Of a stretch of 64,000 nucleotides of DNA, positions 27,498 to 39,571 are shown piece by piece. The stretch comes from Lingula anatina (taxonomy: Eukaryota; Brachiopoda; Lingulata; Lingulida; Lingulidae). The notes under the pieces were generated by a model. The model did not search any database. It saw only the letters and a program-made list of their open reading frames with translations, and had not been told where the DNA came from. The stretch is from the NCBI RefSeq assembly GCF_001039355.2, contig NW_019775450.1, forward strand, positions 291,537-355,536, given 5' to 3'. Position 1 is the first letter of the stretch, and every line of letters starts with the position of its first letter. Made by a program: the position numbers and the translations under genes.

Positions 27498-29013
27498 CTG
27501 TACACCAGCAGTATGTGAACGACCGTATGACACACTCCAGTCCGAAAAGTAAACTAAAAAGATCATAAAATACAATCTTGATATATCAGCTATTTTCTAA
27601 GAAATAAAAAACATTTAAACGCAACCTGAAAAGAGGTAAAATCCAAACTGTTCGCTGCTTCTCATTATTATACAGTGTATACAAAGATGCCAACTTTGAA
27701 TAATAATAATAATAATACTTATTATTATTATTATAGTGATAACATATCAGTAAAAGTTTTATTTTATAGACATTAATAGATCTAACTTATCTTTTTTTTT
27801 TTTTTTTTTTTTGTGAACTTTGCAATGATTTAAAATATGCTACCTGGTTACTCCAAGTACAGCTTATTCAAGATTAATGGCATCAGAATATCAGTTGATT
27901 TTTACAGTGATATTTAGTGGGATTTAATTGAGACGAACAAGTTGACTGATGACACATTGGCTTCAGACAGCCACTGCAATGCCCGTTAACTATTGAAAAA
28001 AAGGTTAGTAAAAACAACATGAATCGATGGTTTTATGGTATAAACAATCTTTTTTCTCTCATTCTAGAGTTTTTCATTTCCCTTGCTCAGTCGTGAATCA
28101 GAGTTGCTTTAATATTTTAAGCATTTACCCGTTTTAAGTTCATTATTTAGAACATAATGAAATTTCTGATACATTGTTGCTGCAAGTAGAAATACATCAC
28201 AAGCAAAATTTTCTCCTGCACGCCACTGAATAAGAACACGTAAACGCGCGAAACTATGGTGATACATGTATTAAAGTGTACGCGTTAGACTGATATTAGC
28301 CGTATCAACTAAATGCAGGCACAGTATTGTTTAACGTTTGGAAGTATGTACTTCAGTAACTAAAAATATATGATTTTTTAAATTTAACTTTAACAGTTTT
28401 CACAAACTCATCGTGTAAGGTTGAATGTGGGTGTACGGGTTTGTACCTGACTAATGTGTGTGTTTGTAATTATAGGGCCTACCTAATTCTCCTCCGCAAG
28501 TTTTATATCTTAAGGATTAGCTGGTTGGAAAAAAGTAAATGAATCAGAGTTGCTTAAATGTTCTAAACATTTACCCGGTCGTTTTAAATTCATTATTTAG
28601 AACATAATGGTGATACATGTATTAAAGTGTTCGTGTAAGACATTGATATTAGACGTGTCAACTAAATGCAACCACATGACATCTTTTATATCTTAATGAT
28701 TAGCTGGTTGAATGAATTTCTTTTCTGTGTTTGACATAACTGCAGTCATTGCATTTGAACTGGTATTCTATCAAAATAGTCCACACTTTTTAGCTAGATT
28801 ATACTACCATCGTTTCAAACGTAGAGCTACATCAAATGCATATATGATAAAATATGATATATAACACTAGTAACATCTTATTATATAACATAAATAATCA
28901 TTTGAAAATTCAATATATTACATCAGTCTTTAAAAAGATAATAGTTTTCTTACAACTAGGGATATTCTAAATAGTTTAACAATCTACGGAAATAAGCGGA
29001 AGGATATACTTAC
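27498..29013 (-). other. First intron and upstream region of copy B
   Basis: No coding frame. The stretch 27825-28400 is related to 33250-33990 upstream of copy C (ctacctggttactccaag, cttcagacagccactgca). Within it a block starting gaatcagagttgctt (28096) and ending near aactaaatgca is repeated at 28541-28670, a local duplication with many changes. Confidence 0.6.
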
Positions 29014-29100
29014 AGTCTGTGAGAAGAGCTAGCGCTCAATGTGGCTCCACAACTAAAATGACGATGGCGTACACGTAGGTCTCCCATGCACAGAGGGTGA
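29014..29100 (-). promoter_or_regulatory. Probable 5' untranslated exon and promoter of copy B
   Basis: On the minus strand the sequence ends cttctcacagact followed by gtaagtat, a strong donor at 29013-29012. The same exon end and donor are conserved at 34742 upstream of copy C, although surrounding DNA has diverged. The 5' limit is not visible; 29100 is arbitrary. Confidence 0.5.
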
Positions 29101-29350
29101 CAAAAGTAATGCAGCGTGTTGCTTTGAGGTGAACCATATAGCTGAATTTGTTAGATTTTTCAATCAGTATTTTATTGAAAACTGGCTATGTCAAGTATGT
29201 ATCCTTACTACTTATTTGTAGACCAGTGATTTTCTAACAAAACGCATATTATTGTATCAGTAGGCCTATTAATATTCTATTATTCTGTAGGATATTTACG
29301 GAATCTCAATATGGACCCCATCTTTCTGGACATAGCCTGATAACGGTTTA

Positions 29351-29540
29351 CAGGGGCGGATCCAGGATTATTTGAAAGGGGGTCCGGCGGCCACTTCTTG
29401 TTGAGTTATGGGCATCACCATTTTCCTCCTTCCTTTTGCAAACTCTAGAATCACCAGACACACCATATCTGGTGGCTATCATGGGGGTGGGGGCATGTAA
29501 TCCCTCCTCCCTCTGAGAAATAATTTCTTCCTTCATCTGT
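29351..29540. mobile_element. hAT-like short element fragment
   Basis: Begins caggggcggatccagg, a terminal motif shared with elements at 53803 and 58310. The corresponding site upstream of copy C (34470-34485, ggggcagatccagg) has the same insertion, so it predates the B/C duplication. The other terminus is not clear. Confidence 0.5.
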
Positions 29541-30330
29541 GAGCTGCCGTACCTTCACCATGGTAGAAACGTTATGTACAGTCAGAAGGTCGTTACACCT
29601 TCGATGACACCCTTCATAGTGAACATGGATAAAAATCCGTCACTGGTTACACGAACAAAGAACCCATGTCACATAGATAAATTCTCACACCGATGGTGCA
29701 ATACTTTTGTCAACCCTCTGTACAAGTCAAAACCCGTATATTCATAGTTTTGTGTCTGAACGTGTCTCCCATTAATTAGGTCAATGGCCATGACAGAATA
29801 GTGACGCAACAGAAGAGATCTTACTTATCTTAGACCGCCTGATCTTAACTGACATCCAAGCAAAACACTATATCCCCCCTTAACAATTAACTCAAGCAGC
29901 TGATATTTATCACTATATTTGATACTGACCGAACTCAACATTTTAATGAAATGTATTGGTCGTTTCTCTGATATAGTTTTGTTATTTTCTTTGAAAGTAC
30001 CGGTATTTTTGTTTGGTGGTGATGGACTCATCCTTTACCAAAGTGAAAAGTAGCAACCATCTACTAATACTCACATGTTATGAATTTCCCCTGCAATTCT
30101 GTCCTTCCTTTCTTTCGTCCAGTCCCTAGGGTTCATGGGGCTATTCTGCGTATTCTTGACACCTTCAGGAGATACATGTACATGTAGGTGTAGTAGTAGT
30201 GGCGCCCAAAACTTTCAAAATATCTGCTTATACATATCATGGATACCTTTGATGGGGACGTTTCCCCATACGACACTGCAGGGGTTTGGAACATTCTGAA
30301 TCAGCACAGTTTGTTAGATTACTGGTTTAA
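29541..30330. other. Right part of the B duplication unit
   Basis: No gene. 29763-30020 is related to 34845-35105 (cccattaattag, gacgcaacag, gctgatattta, ggtggtg). This marks the outer edge of the older duplicated block. Confidence 0.55.
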
Positions 30331-30378
30331 AAATTGAACATCTTTTCTTACTATGTTTTCTTCTCGTCTGCAACAGGG

Positions 30379-30588
30379 TTAGATTTTTCTGACACCATGA
30401 AATTGCATTTGTGCTTTTGTGAGCACTCACTGCCTTCAGGCCTACCCCACTACCAGACGGAAGGATCCAGAATTCACCGTAGATTGGATCACGCTACCGG
30501 TTTTCAAGGTTTCTTGCCCGGTATGTGTGCCGCATCTGATACTACGAAGGGCATACTGATACACTCCCTGAAAACCGGTGAAGTTTGA
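30379..30588 (+). other. Unidentified short open frame after an acceptor-like site
   Basis: An open frame with even composition follows gtctgcaacag at 30368-30378 and ends in TGA at 30586-30588. It encodes about 70 residues including RRLDHATGFQGFLPGM. I recognise no domain and see no upstream exon; it may be chance or the end of a decayed gene. The MFSD1-UTR-like block starts just after it. Confidence 0.2.
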
Positions 30589-30599
30589 GAAAACGGAAG

Positions 30600-31849
30600 T
30601 GGTACTAGAAACTGTAATACTTTGACAGTTTTGTTGTCTTGAATATATGAGTTTTATAGTGGGTTAAGTCAAGAAAACCAAACTATTTTCATGTTAACAT
30701 TTGTGCCAAGGAAAACCTCCATTTACTTATTTTTCATTACTATATTGATTTAGTGTCATCATAAATGATTTCAATATGAATTGCATATAACTGTAATACA
30801 AACTAGTTAGCTAGTTAAAATATATGGGCCCAAAGCCGTGTTGTACACTTTGCATTTTATATAAAGAAGAAATTTTAAATTAAGAATATGAAAAGTTATG
30901 AAATAAAAAATATGAAATATTTAAAGATGAATGAAGTGTTGAAATGAAAATGTTATATTTCTGTTTAACTGGTCCACCTGGCTCATTAATTAATTTCAAA
31001 AATAGTTGTACACTTGATCAGGATTGTTGCCGATTCAAATCCACCCCCTTTTAGAAAGGAGGAAAAAAGACTCCCCTTAGCAAAATATCAGGTTTGCTGA
31101 AAACTTTTCATTTTACTAAGGGTCTTCTATGGCATACAGAACCATGTTTGTATTCGCAAAAGTGGAGGAAAACTGGGTAGCAGTAGCATAAAATGAACCC
31201 TTGAATAACCCGGGCACACTGCGCCAACACATGCTTTCTTTTTACATACATTGTAACATTTGCTTTCCCTATAATTTGCCGATAATTTGCCTAATTTTTA
31301 ATATCACCTGAAGGAATCCAGACGGAGATCGAGTTCCAAAATTAATATTCTGTAAAAATGAAGTTAGAACATGAGATTCTTATAAAAACTAAATACTATT
31401 GAGCTGTAAAGTACAAGAAGAGTAGAAACTGAGTGTCACTTTTTAGTGGACAGTGAATTCTTCGAACACTAAAAGAAAATATATCCAACGCTGTTTGCTT
31501 ATTCTACATTATTCTATACTATTCATTTTTCAGTCTCATCTGAATAAGTTTAGGTCGACTGATGATGTAGACTTCTTGATAGAACTAATGGAAGCTGTTT
31601 TCTATCCTTTCAAAAAGACAAACACATACCTGGATGCTCTGTGTTAACATTATTATTATTTTTTTCCATGTAATTATACACAGTAGCATCAATTACCGAA
31701 TCTACATGCACAATCAGAAGTTTGTATTCTGGGCGTAAACCCTTAGCAAGAACACAGAATAAATACACCAACTGCCTGCAGCAGCAAATCTGCAGGAAAA
31801 CCATTTTGTATTTATAGCAGAATTCAATAATTGGATACCGTTATATTTC
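30600..31849. other. Duplicated MFSD1 3' UTR tail and spacer
   Basis: From about 30600 the sequence follows the MFSD1 3' UTR from 21766 (shared gaatatatgagttt, gtgccaaggaaa, atttcaatatgaatt) and then the A-side spacer (22100-23060), with heavy divergence. No coding potential. Confidence 0.75.
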
Positions 31850-33179
31850 TTAGACCATTTCGTCCCAAAATACACAAAACTTGTTCAAAACATAACGACA
31901 GAGAGTTCCCTCTCGCGAAGTGCCGAACCGTTGCGTGGTTCTGTTGTAAAGGTAAACGGCAAAAGAGAGATCCTCGATTGTTTGGCGTAGGCCTTGCAGC
32001 TCCAACGGTTCCAATACCTCAAAGCATTTCGGCGAGTCCTCCCAAGTGAAAGGGTAAAATGATTCACGTCTTAAACAGTTGGCGGCACAGTGCCCACGCG
32101 TCGCTGTTTTCTTGACGTTATGGCCACAGACCAAATTTGGAAATCGTTCCGCTACGCGAGTAAACAGTTCCGGTCCATTTGCTGCGTAATTGATTGGATC
32201 ATAGTGACGGAGAAACTCTTCAATGCATTTACTAATAAAACGATTCCGTGGTTGGAATTTCAAAACAGCACCGTTCAGACGCGTTTCTTCGTTATTTTCC
32301 CAAGCTATCACATTTTCCAGTGAGTCTAAACTCCGAAAAAGTATAATATCAGTATCCAAGTATATGCCACCGTATAAGTAAAGCAACACTGTACGAACAA
32401 GATCAGTCTCTTGAACATACCAATATTGGCCGCGTGTAAGAGAATGGATTTGCTCTAGAAAACACTCCGCGCTTGCGCAAAACGTCTTCGGTTCCAGCTG
32501 CACCAGACGATGTAATAAGTCATTCATTGAGTAATTCACTATCTTTACGTCAAAGTCTCTTTGGATATACTTGCCAATCAGATGCTTTGGCAACACTGCA
32601 CTGTATATGCGTACTTTGCCACGAAGATAATGGAAAAGAATGCTTTCAAGAGAGCGATGGTTGCGCGGGCTCATGAAAGGTGTTGTATATATCTGATAAA
32701 AAGTCAGCTCGGTTTGGGCTTCCGGTGATTTCTTGCATACTGCACCAGCATCACGTCGCCCGTATTGGAAGAGATGTGAATATGCTTTGAAGTCCTCGCA
32801 AACGTTTGATGCATCGAATTTCTCGACAGTTTTGGACGATGCACCTAATATTAAATATAAATATTCTATGAATTTATAACAAAGACGTGAAAAAATAATG
32901 AAAAAATATATGAAAAGATGGGTGCAAGTTTTGTCATACACTGACCTCACGAAGCATTGATCTGTCCAATTTCTGATTATCTTTTTGTAGAAATATGCTA
33001 TATGTATCAGTGCAAGTTTTATGACGCACAAGATAAATATGAAATGCCAAGTTAAACAATGCAAATAATACGACATGTCGTTTTACGTTTACCATACCTT
33101 TACAAAACACTACGCTCAAAAAAGCAAAGAACATGGTGTCAACAAGTGAATTTTTGTACCAGTATGTGGATAGTCGCAT
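31850..33179 (-). CDS. Alpha-1,4-glycosyltransferase, copy C (diverged)
   Basis: Exons 33179-33098 (MRLSTYWYKNSLVDTMFFAF, two codons longer than in A/B) and 32844-31850; phase 1 junction; 358 aa. DTD in YGGIYLDTDIILF and NGPELFTRV are intact, as are the cysteines in VCEDF and CAANCLRRESFYPF, so the enzyme is probably functional. It differs from A/B at dozens of residues and throughout its flanks, placing it as the older paralogue. The acceptor at 33210-33211 and a 5' untranslated exon ending at 34742 are conserved with copy B. An open frame runs backwards through the intron to 33076, so an intron-retained form would begin at an internal Met. Confidence 0.85.
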
Positions 33180-33209
33180 GGCTATATAGAGGTCGTCTCA
33201 GCGCACGAA

Positions 33210-35140
33210 CTGTATACCAGCGGTACGTGAATGACCTTAAAAAATAATTATAAACGTTTATATTATAGATGATGTTAATTTAGCTTTGTGTGAGCCCTGT
33301 AATGCTATAAAATATGCTACCTGGTTACTCCAAGCAGAGCTTATTCAAAATTTAAAATGGCTGCAAAATTAAAAATGGTGGTAGAATAGCAGTTTATTTT
33401 ATAATGGTATCTAGTGAAGTTTAATTGAGACAGATTAACTTATTAACAAATTAATAACAGATAACAGATTAACTTATGGTACAACTGCTTCAGACAGCCA
33501 CTGCAGTGTCGCTTACTATTGAGAAATATTTATAATCTAAAGAACAACATAAAACCACAATTCTGCTTTGTTCAATAATTGGAATACTGGAGAGAGGGAG
33601 TCACCCGAAAATTCATGTCAATGTTACCGCGCGAAAGTAACATGTAAGATTAGTAAAACCATGGCAGAAACCCATTTAGCCATATGACAATTACTGGAGG
33701 TGGGACAGGATTAGCGCCGTAGAAACCTTGTAAGCGTGGGGGTTCCGCTTTTATGGAACACAAACATGCTCAAATATTCTGAACATTTACTCGTTCAAAG
33801 TTCGGTATTCAAAACAATGAAATCTCTTATTGTTTCAAGCAGTTTTATATACATGCAACAAGTGAACTTTCCTCCTACACGCCACTAAATAAGAACACGA
33901 GAACGTGTGAAACCATGAAGTACGTGACATTGATAGGTAGTGCAGGTGCAGTATTGCTTATACGCTTCAGAAACTAAATACATAGGAATTTTTCTGTATA
34001 TTTAACTGCAGCAATTTTTACAAACCTATTGATAGGCCTGACTTACACTGTAAGCTATCAGTGTTAAGTAATTGTCAAGCCCCTTGGGACACATTGCTCA
34101 TGTTTCATGTTGACTAGCGTCTGGTGGTGACAGACACAGTCTGCCCCCTGTGACAAATCTGGACAACGTGTACAATATTAATTGTACATGTACGCCATGG
34201 GACCTGTCGCTCAGTGCGAGGTTCTACTTTAAGGGCCTAATTCTCTTTAAAAAAATTGAAGGGTGTTGATATCATCTTTTATATCTTGAGAGGGTCCCAG
34301 CTGGGAAAGGGGGGGGGGTAGTCATCACAGTTCCTGGGATATAGAATACTCAGCTTTCATTCCATTTTTTAAATTGCGACGATGCGAATTTTGAGAAAAA
34401 TATATTTGGCAAATAATTCCGCAGAGAAGATACCTTTTTGTCTGCTGAATGCGGTTTACAGGTAGTATGAGGGGCAGATCCAGGATTGTTCTTTTTTTTT
34501 TTAGGAATGACAGAATACGAAATCGACCCTCGGCCCCCTTGGGTGGGTTTCGGGGCCCATACGTGTTGCTCATTTAAAGACCAATGATACATATAGACGG
34601 ACACAGAAAGTATATACTTTATAATTAACTTTCAACAATTAAATCTATTACAACAGCCTTTAACATATTGTACTTTTTCACCAGTAAGGTTATTCTAAAT
34701 AGTTGAACTATCTACGGAATTAAACCAAACGATATACTTACAGCATCTGAGAAGAACACTCAGCGTAGTTCACAACTTGTATGATAATGGCGTACGAGAA
34801 GGCAAGTAAACATCAACCTCCGTGTCCAGTGTCTAAACGCGACCCCCATTAATTAGACCAAGGGCCGTGACAGGACAGGGACGCAACAGACAATAGATCT
34901 TATATATATATTAGACCGTATTTTTTCAACAGACAGACGACATGCAAGCAATTCACTGTATTCCCTTTACAATTAACTCAAGCAGCTGATATTTACTATT
35001 TTCTATTATATTTGATTATGACCAAACCCAACATTCCAATAAAATCTTAAGGTCGTTCCTCTGAAATATTTTATTTTCTTTGAAACTTATTTTTATTTGG
35101 TGGTGTGAAAAGTGGCAACCACCTCCTTGTACTCTCATGT
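33210..35140 (-). other. Copy C first intron, 5' untranslated exon and upstream flank
   Basis: No coding frame. The probable untranslated exon ends at 34742 with gtaagtat (minus). The flank 34745-35105 matches 29020-30020. A polyG run (34309-34318) and a hAT-like remnant near 34470 are present. Confidence 0.5.
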
Positions 35141-36235
35141 TTTTAATTAAATCAGACTGTTTCAGAATTTAAAATATTTCTTCCGAATTTCCTCTCTCAT
35201 ATTGATCTTACAGCAATATAAATTTGAAGATTTCTGACAAATTTAAGAGATTTGTCATTTTTTCCCCGTGTTTCAGAATATTACACCACCTCAATGGATC
35301 GTATAAATTGAACCAACCTTTATGGAGATACAATTTTCTTACCCTCTACCAGGGCGACTGAAAGATTTTTCACGTCCCATGTGTCGTCCCAATGGAGCCG
35401 AGATTTAATGACTGACCCCCCGCAGGGACGACGTGTGGGGAGGCGTGTGAGAGGCGGAGAGACTATTAAAAGATGAGGGGGTTTTTCTTTCATGTACGAC
35501 NAGGGGGGTTTTCTTTCATGTACGACCGCCATACTTAGACCCCAGGATTTGTAAAGCCTGGCTCAACTCGTGAATGCGATCTAAGAAGAGCCGACTAGCC
35601 CACTAATGGTCTCTCCGCTTCTGCATGTGCTTTAGACTGATTAAATCACGGCTCCGAGGTTTGGGCTAGACCCCTGCAAGGACAGGCATGTGGAGGTCGG
35701 GAGACCATCAGCGGATTAGTCGGATATTCTTTCATGTAAGGTCCGCCATATTTGATCTGTAGATCCTTGGATCTTCTGTTCTGAATGGCCTAACAATCAC
35801 ACAGCAAATTTTGGCTTTCATCTTATGGAAGTATTGAACCTAGTCTTTTATTTTTTTCTAGATAATTTACAATAAAAGCGTTGCTTCACTTTGATTTGCA
35901 AAATTTGCAATGTCTTCCAACCTCATTTTTGCCTCCTTTATTCCAAAATACTAAAAAAAAATGTTTACTTTTGTCACTTTCTGCACATGCATTGTTAAAC
36001 ACTGAACAACATTCAAGAAACTGATCAATGACAAGGAGAATCAAGTCCTTTTAATTACATTCATTTTTCTTTCAACATGCAGTCATAGAATAATGAAATT
36101 TATTTTACCAGTTTAATCAATTACCCCATTCCTAAATATTTGACATATTTTAATAACTTTAAGTTACTTAAAGCTATAAATGTATTCTTAAAGGTCCAGC
36201 TCTAATCTAGATTTATGTACTAGTATTACCAGCCA
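35141..36235. other. Intergenic DNA and THAP-ZNF 3' UTR, with single-N joint
   Basis: The N at 35501 is flanked by two copies of gggttttctttcatgtacgac, an unresolved contig overlap. 35600-35770 holds a repeat ending gccatatttgatctgtagatcc, related to the foldback element at 41632. On the minus strand AATAAA (plus TTTATT at 36099-36104) is a likely poly(A) signal for the gene to the right. Confidence 0.6.
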
Positions 36236-38703
36236 TTATACACCAGCATCTGCAAAAACATTTCTAAACATTGCAACAGGATATATTTCTTCAAGTTCAA
36301 GCCTCACTTCTGGAGCAATGTCATCGTTAAACTCCCTTTTGACTATGCCTTCTGTGTTAGATTCCCTCTGTTCCTTTGTCTCATGTGCTACATCTTCAAC
36401 TTGAATTTCCTCTTTGAAAGACTGAACTGAAGCCTCAGTCCCATGTGGTTTTTCCTTTCCCAAAGAGTGAAGTGAATCCCCAGTGTGAATCAATTCATGG
36501 CGTTTACGCTGATCTTTTACAATAAAGCTCTTTTCACAATACTGGCATTGGTATGGTGTTTCTCCACTGTGAGACCTTCCGTGCTGTATACATCTAGGTT
36601 TAAACTGAACACCCTTTTCACAGAATTTGCATTTGAATGGTTTTCCTCTTCTGTGAATCATTTCATGTTGTGTACAGCTACTTCTGACACTAAAACTCAT
36701 ATCACAATACTGGCATTTGAAGGAGTTTTCTCCATGGTGAGTCCTTTCGTGTTGTATACAACTCAGTGCGATACTAAATCTCTTTTCACAATATTGGCAT
36801 TTGAATGGGTTTTTTCTCGTTTGGTTCACTTCATGTTGCATATCACTCTGTTTAACATTAAACATCTTTTCAAAATACTGATATTTGAACGGTCTTGCTC
36901 CATGTTGGGTTATTATTTCAAGAGGCATGGTATATCTCTTCTGGACTATCATTTCAGAATCTATTGTATTGTGAATCTGAAAAAAAAAATAATATCAAAA
37001 TTTTACATCATGTAAATGTATGTTGTTGCTAGACAAATAAGCTGTATCAGAATTCTTACCATGATTGTTCCATCTGCATTACACACAAAAATGTTTGCAA
37101 AAATTTTGAGTGAATGCGTGTTTAGAATTAACAAATTTTCAAAAAATAAAATCTCTGTGCATGAGTTGACAGGTAATATGAACTTTAAACCAGTCTGGCT
37201 AAATTGAGCAATATGCCACAATACAGTGCAATACACTTGTATTAATTATTTATTTATTTATTTATTGCGGTTCAAGTACATTTTTTACAATGACTATGAC
37301 CTAACAGTATACATTATATAATCATATAACTAAAATTACAATAATAAACTATAAGTCCAGTCACAAGAAAACACAGAAAACGGTCATTCTCAACAAAATA
37401 AGGTGATAAAAAAGCAAAATATTTGACTAGATTATTGATGTCATTGATATAACTAACACACTGGCGCTACTTCTAATATTGTCGGGTCGACAGCCATGTT
37501 GGCTTGTGGCTCTTCTTGACAATATTACAGGCCAAGAAAAGCCACTAACCAACTTGGCGTCTGACCCAATGATAAAGAAAATGTGCAAATTTGTTAAGTT
37601 TTTAACTTTTATCAAGGCTATAATTATTTTGTAATATATTTCGCTCTCATATCAGCCAATTTTGTTTAGAATGACAGTTTCCGGTGTTTTCTTGTGACTG
37701 GACTTGTTTTTTCAAGCGTATTGCACTGTATGGCGGCGTATTGCACAATTTAGCCAGACCCACTTTAGACCAAAGGCTTTAGGCGCTCGCTAGCAGTGCA
37801 ATCTAAAAGAGATATACGCAATTGATTACTACTTGATCATTTATAAATTCAAATTTTTGAAGATAGATACACAAAAGAAGATGAATTATCTATGTGGTTA
37901 TCATTTATAAACCAACAAAATACAACAAAACTCTATGTTTACAGTAAAGAATTTGAAGCAGAGCAGCTAACATAGTTTTTCACACATTCCTACCCATCGT
38001 GTCAGCTGAACGTTCTTAATTCCCACTGACAAGATAAAGTAACCTAACATTTGCAGGTGTGACAGCTGACATATTTTTTCACACCTGTGCAGTTTACCTG
38101 TGTCATTCTGGAAAAGCCAGGTATGTGGACAAAAGGGCAAAGATATTGGATTGATAGTACCGGCCACTACATTTCACACCTCTACAACTTACCTCACTAC
38201 TTCCGCAGCTGTATTTCATTGTAAAAATTTGACACTACTATCATGTTAACATATTCAAGTTTTCACCCACAGGACCAAATAATTCGACAACGTACCTCTG
38301 CTACGAACTGTTTTTGGGCTCTAGCAGCTGCTCTCTTCTTCCTTTCGACGACCGCATCATGCACACGTCCTGCAGGTAAGTCTCTCGTCGGCAGCGCTCT
38401 GGCATTTACTGTTGCATTTTGGTACTCCGAAAAATCGAATATACTGGGTACAGCATCATCTCTTAGTTTTCTTCGTGCTTTTCCACCACACAATTCAGCT
38501 TGCAGGTCACGTAAGAAGCATTCGGGCTCGAAGTGTTCACTACAAACCCTTGCGTGTTTTGACACTGAGCTTGGATTTTTGAACTTCAGAGAATTGAGCC
38601 AAAGTTTACGTTTTGCGGCATTTGCAGGCAGGACAAAATAGCAGATGTCTTTCTTTTCGTAACCAACATTACGGCACCCGGGTGCAACACAACTTTGCGG
38701 CAT
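36236..38703 (-). CDS. THAP domain - C2H2 zinc finger protein
   Basis: Two in-phase exons: 38703-38296 (136 aa) and 36976-36236 (246 aa, TAA), total 382 aa. Exon 1 starts MPQSCVAPGC and is a full THAP domain: C5, C10, C54, H57 (the C2CH zinc ligands), W35, and AVPSIF at 84-89, followed by a basic helix (ERKKRAAARAQKQF). Exon 2 carries one degenerate finger (FKYQYFEKMF, cysteines lost) and four good C2H2 fingers starting FKCQYCEKRF, FKCQYCDMSF, FKCKFCEKGV and YQCQYCEKSF, then an acidic tail. Expected role: sequence-specific DNA-binding nuclear protein. The junction GAG/gtacgt to ttttcag/ATT is phase 0 on both sides, but the intron is 1.3 kb, so two separate genes or missing middle exons remain possible. 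Confidence 0.7.
37185..37765. mobile_element. Long foldback (MITE-like) element in the THAP-ZNF intron
   Basis: The outer left arm (37194-37238, ctggctaaattgagcaatat...) is inverted at 37713-37757. An inner arm aagtccagtcacaagaaaac (from about 37350) is inverted at 37688-37708. About 105 bp of TTTA-rich sequence sits between the outer and inner left arms, perhaps a nested insertion. No transposase frame. Confidence 0.75.
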
Positions 38704-39571
38704 TTTGTTTCACTGACACCTGGATGTTTAGTCACCTACAGTATCTACATATACTGTCGGAAGCTACTCCGCTGGTTACGTCACTAGAAACTGACAAATC
38801 AGAATTTCCTCATCTAAATCTCCTGTTTTCTCTCTAAAACTTAAAAAGAACAATTTTTGACGTTGATTTAAAGTTTTATATTGTAAAAAAGAATAAAAGC
38901 AGCGAACGTTCTTCAGTGTTCCTAGAGCAAGTGATCCTTTAAAACAGCGGCGTTTGAAAATTTTCAACAACGACCGGTGGATGGCTTCACCCCTGTGTAA
39001 GTCCTTTTGTGTATTACCCAGTTGTTTCTGTTGGTAAATCTATCACAAAACCTGCATTTGCATTGTTGATCTCCAGTACGTGTATGGAATTCTCTGTACG
39101 TCTACTCCTGGCTCCACGGTCATACTCCCACGCCGGAAGTACACGACCCCTTTTTCGCGTGTCGTAATCAAAACAAGTGGCGACCAATGTCGGCGGCACA
39201 TTCGGCTATCACTTTGATTGGGTATAAACCTACAACCTATGATGGACCTCGGCGTTAGGCTCTTAGGCAATAACGTGGGTGTGCGATTGGCAGCTGGTAA
39301 ACGATTGTCTTTTTTATGTGAGGCTTGTCTTGCAGTATTATCTTTTGGGTGTTAGGTGTATCGTTGTTTTCATTTTCAAATTGCGGCGAAATTTTGCTGT
39401 GCTGTGTATTATTTCCTTGCCAGTGCTTGTGTTGAGAGGAGTTTTAAGAGAGAAACACATCGGTTAGGTAGTATTTTCGGTTAAGGGTTTATGCTTTAGA
39501 GCCACTTCTCGTACAGCGAGCTATTTGCGTATACTCATGTAGCGATTTGGGGTGAGTGCAGAAAAATCACC
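38704..39571. other. Region between THAP-ZNF and ERCC5
   Basis: No coding frame that I trust. It should contain the THAP-ZNF promoter (right after 38703) and probably the ERCC5 5' end. A ccggaagt ETS-type word lies at about 39133-39140. Confidence 0.4.
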
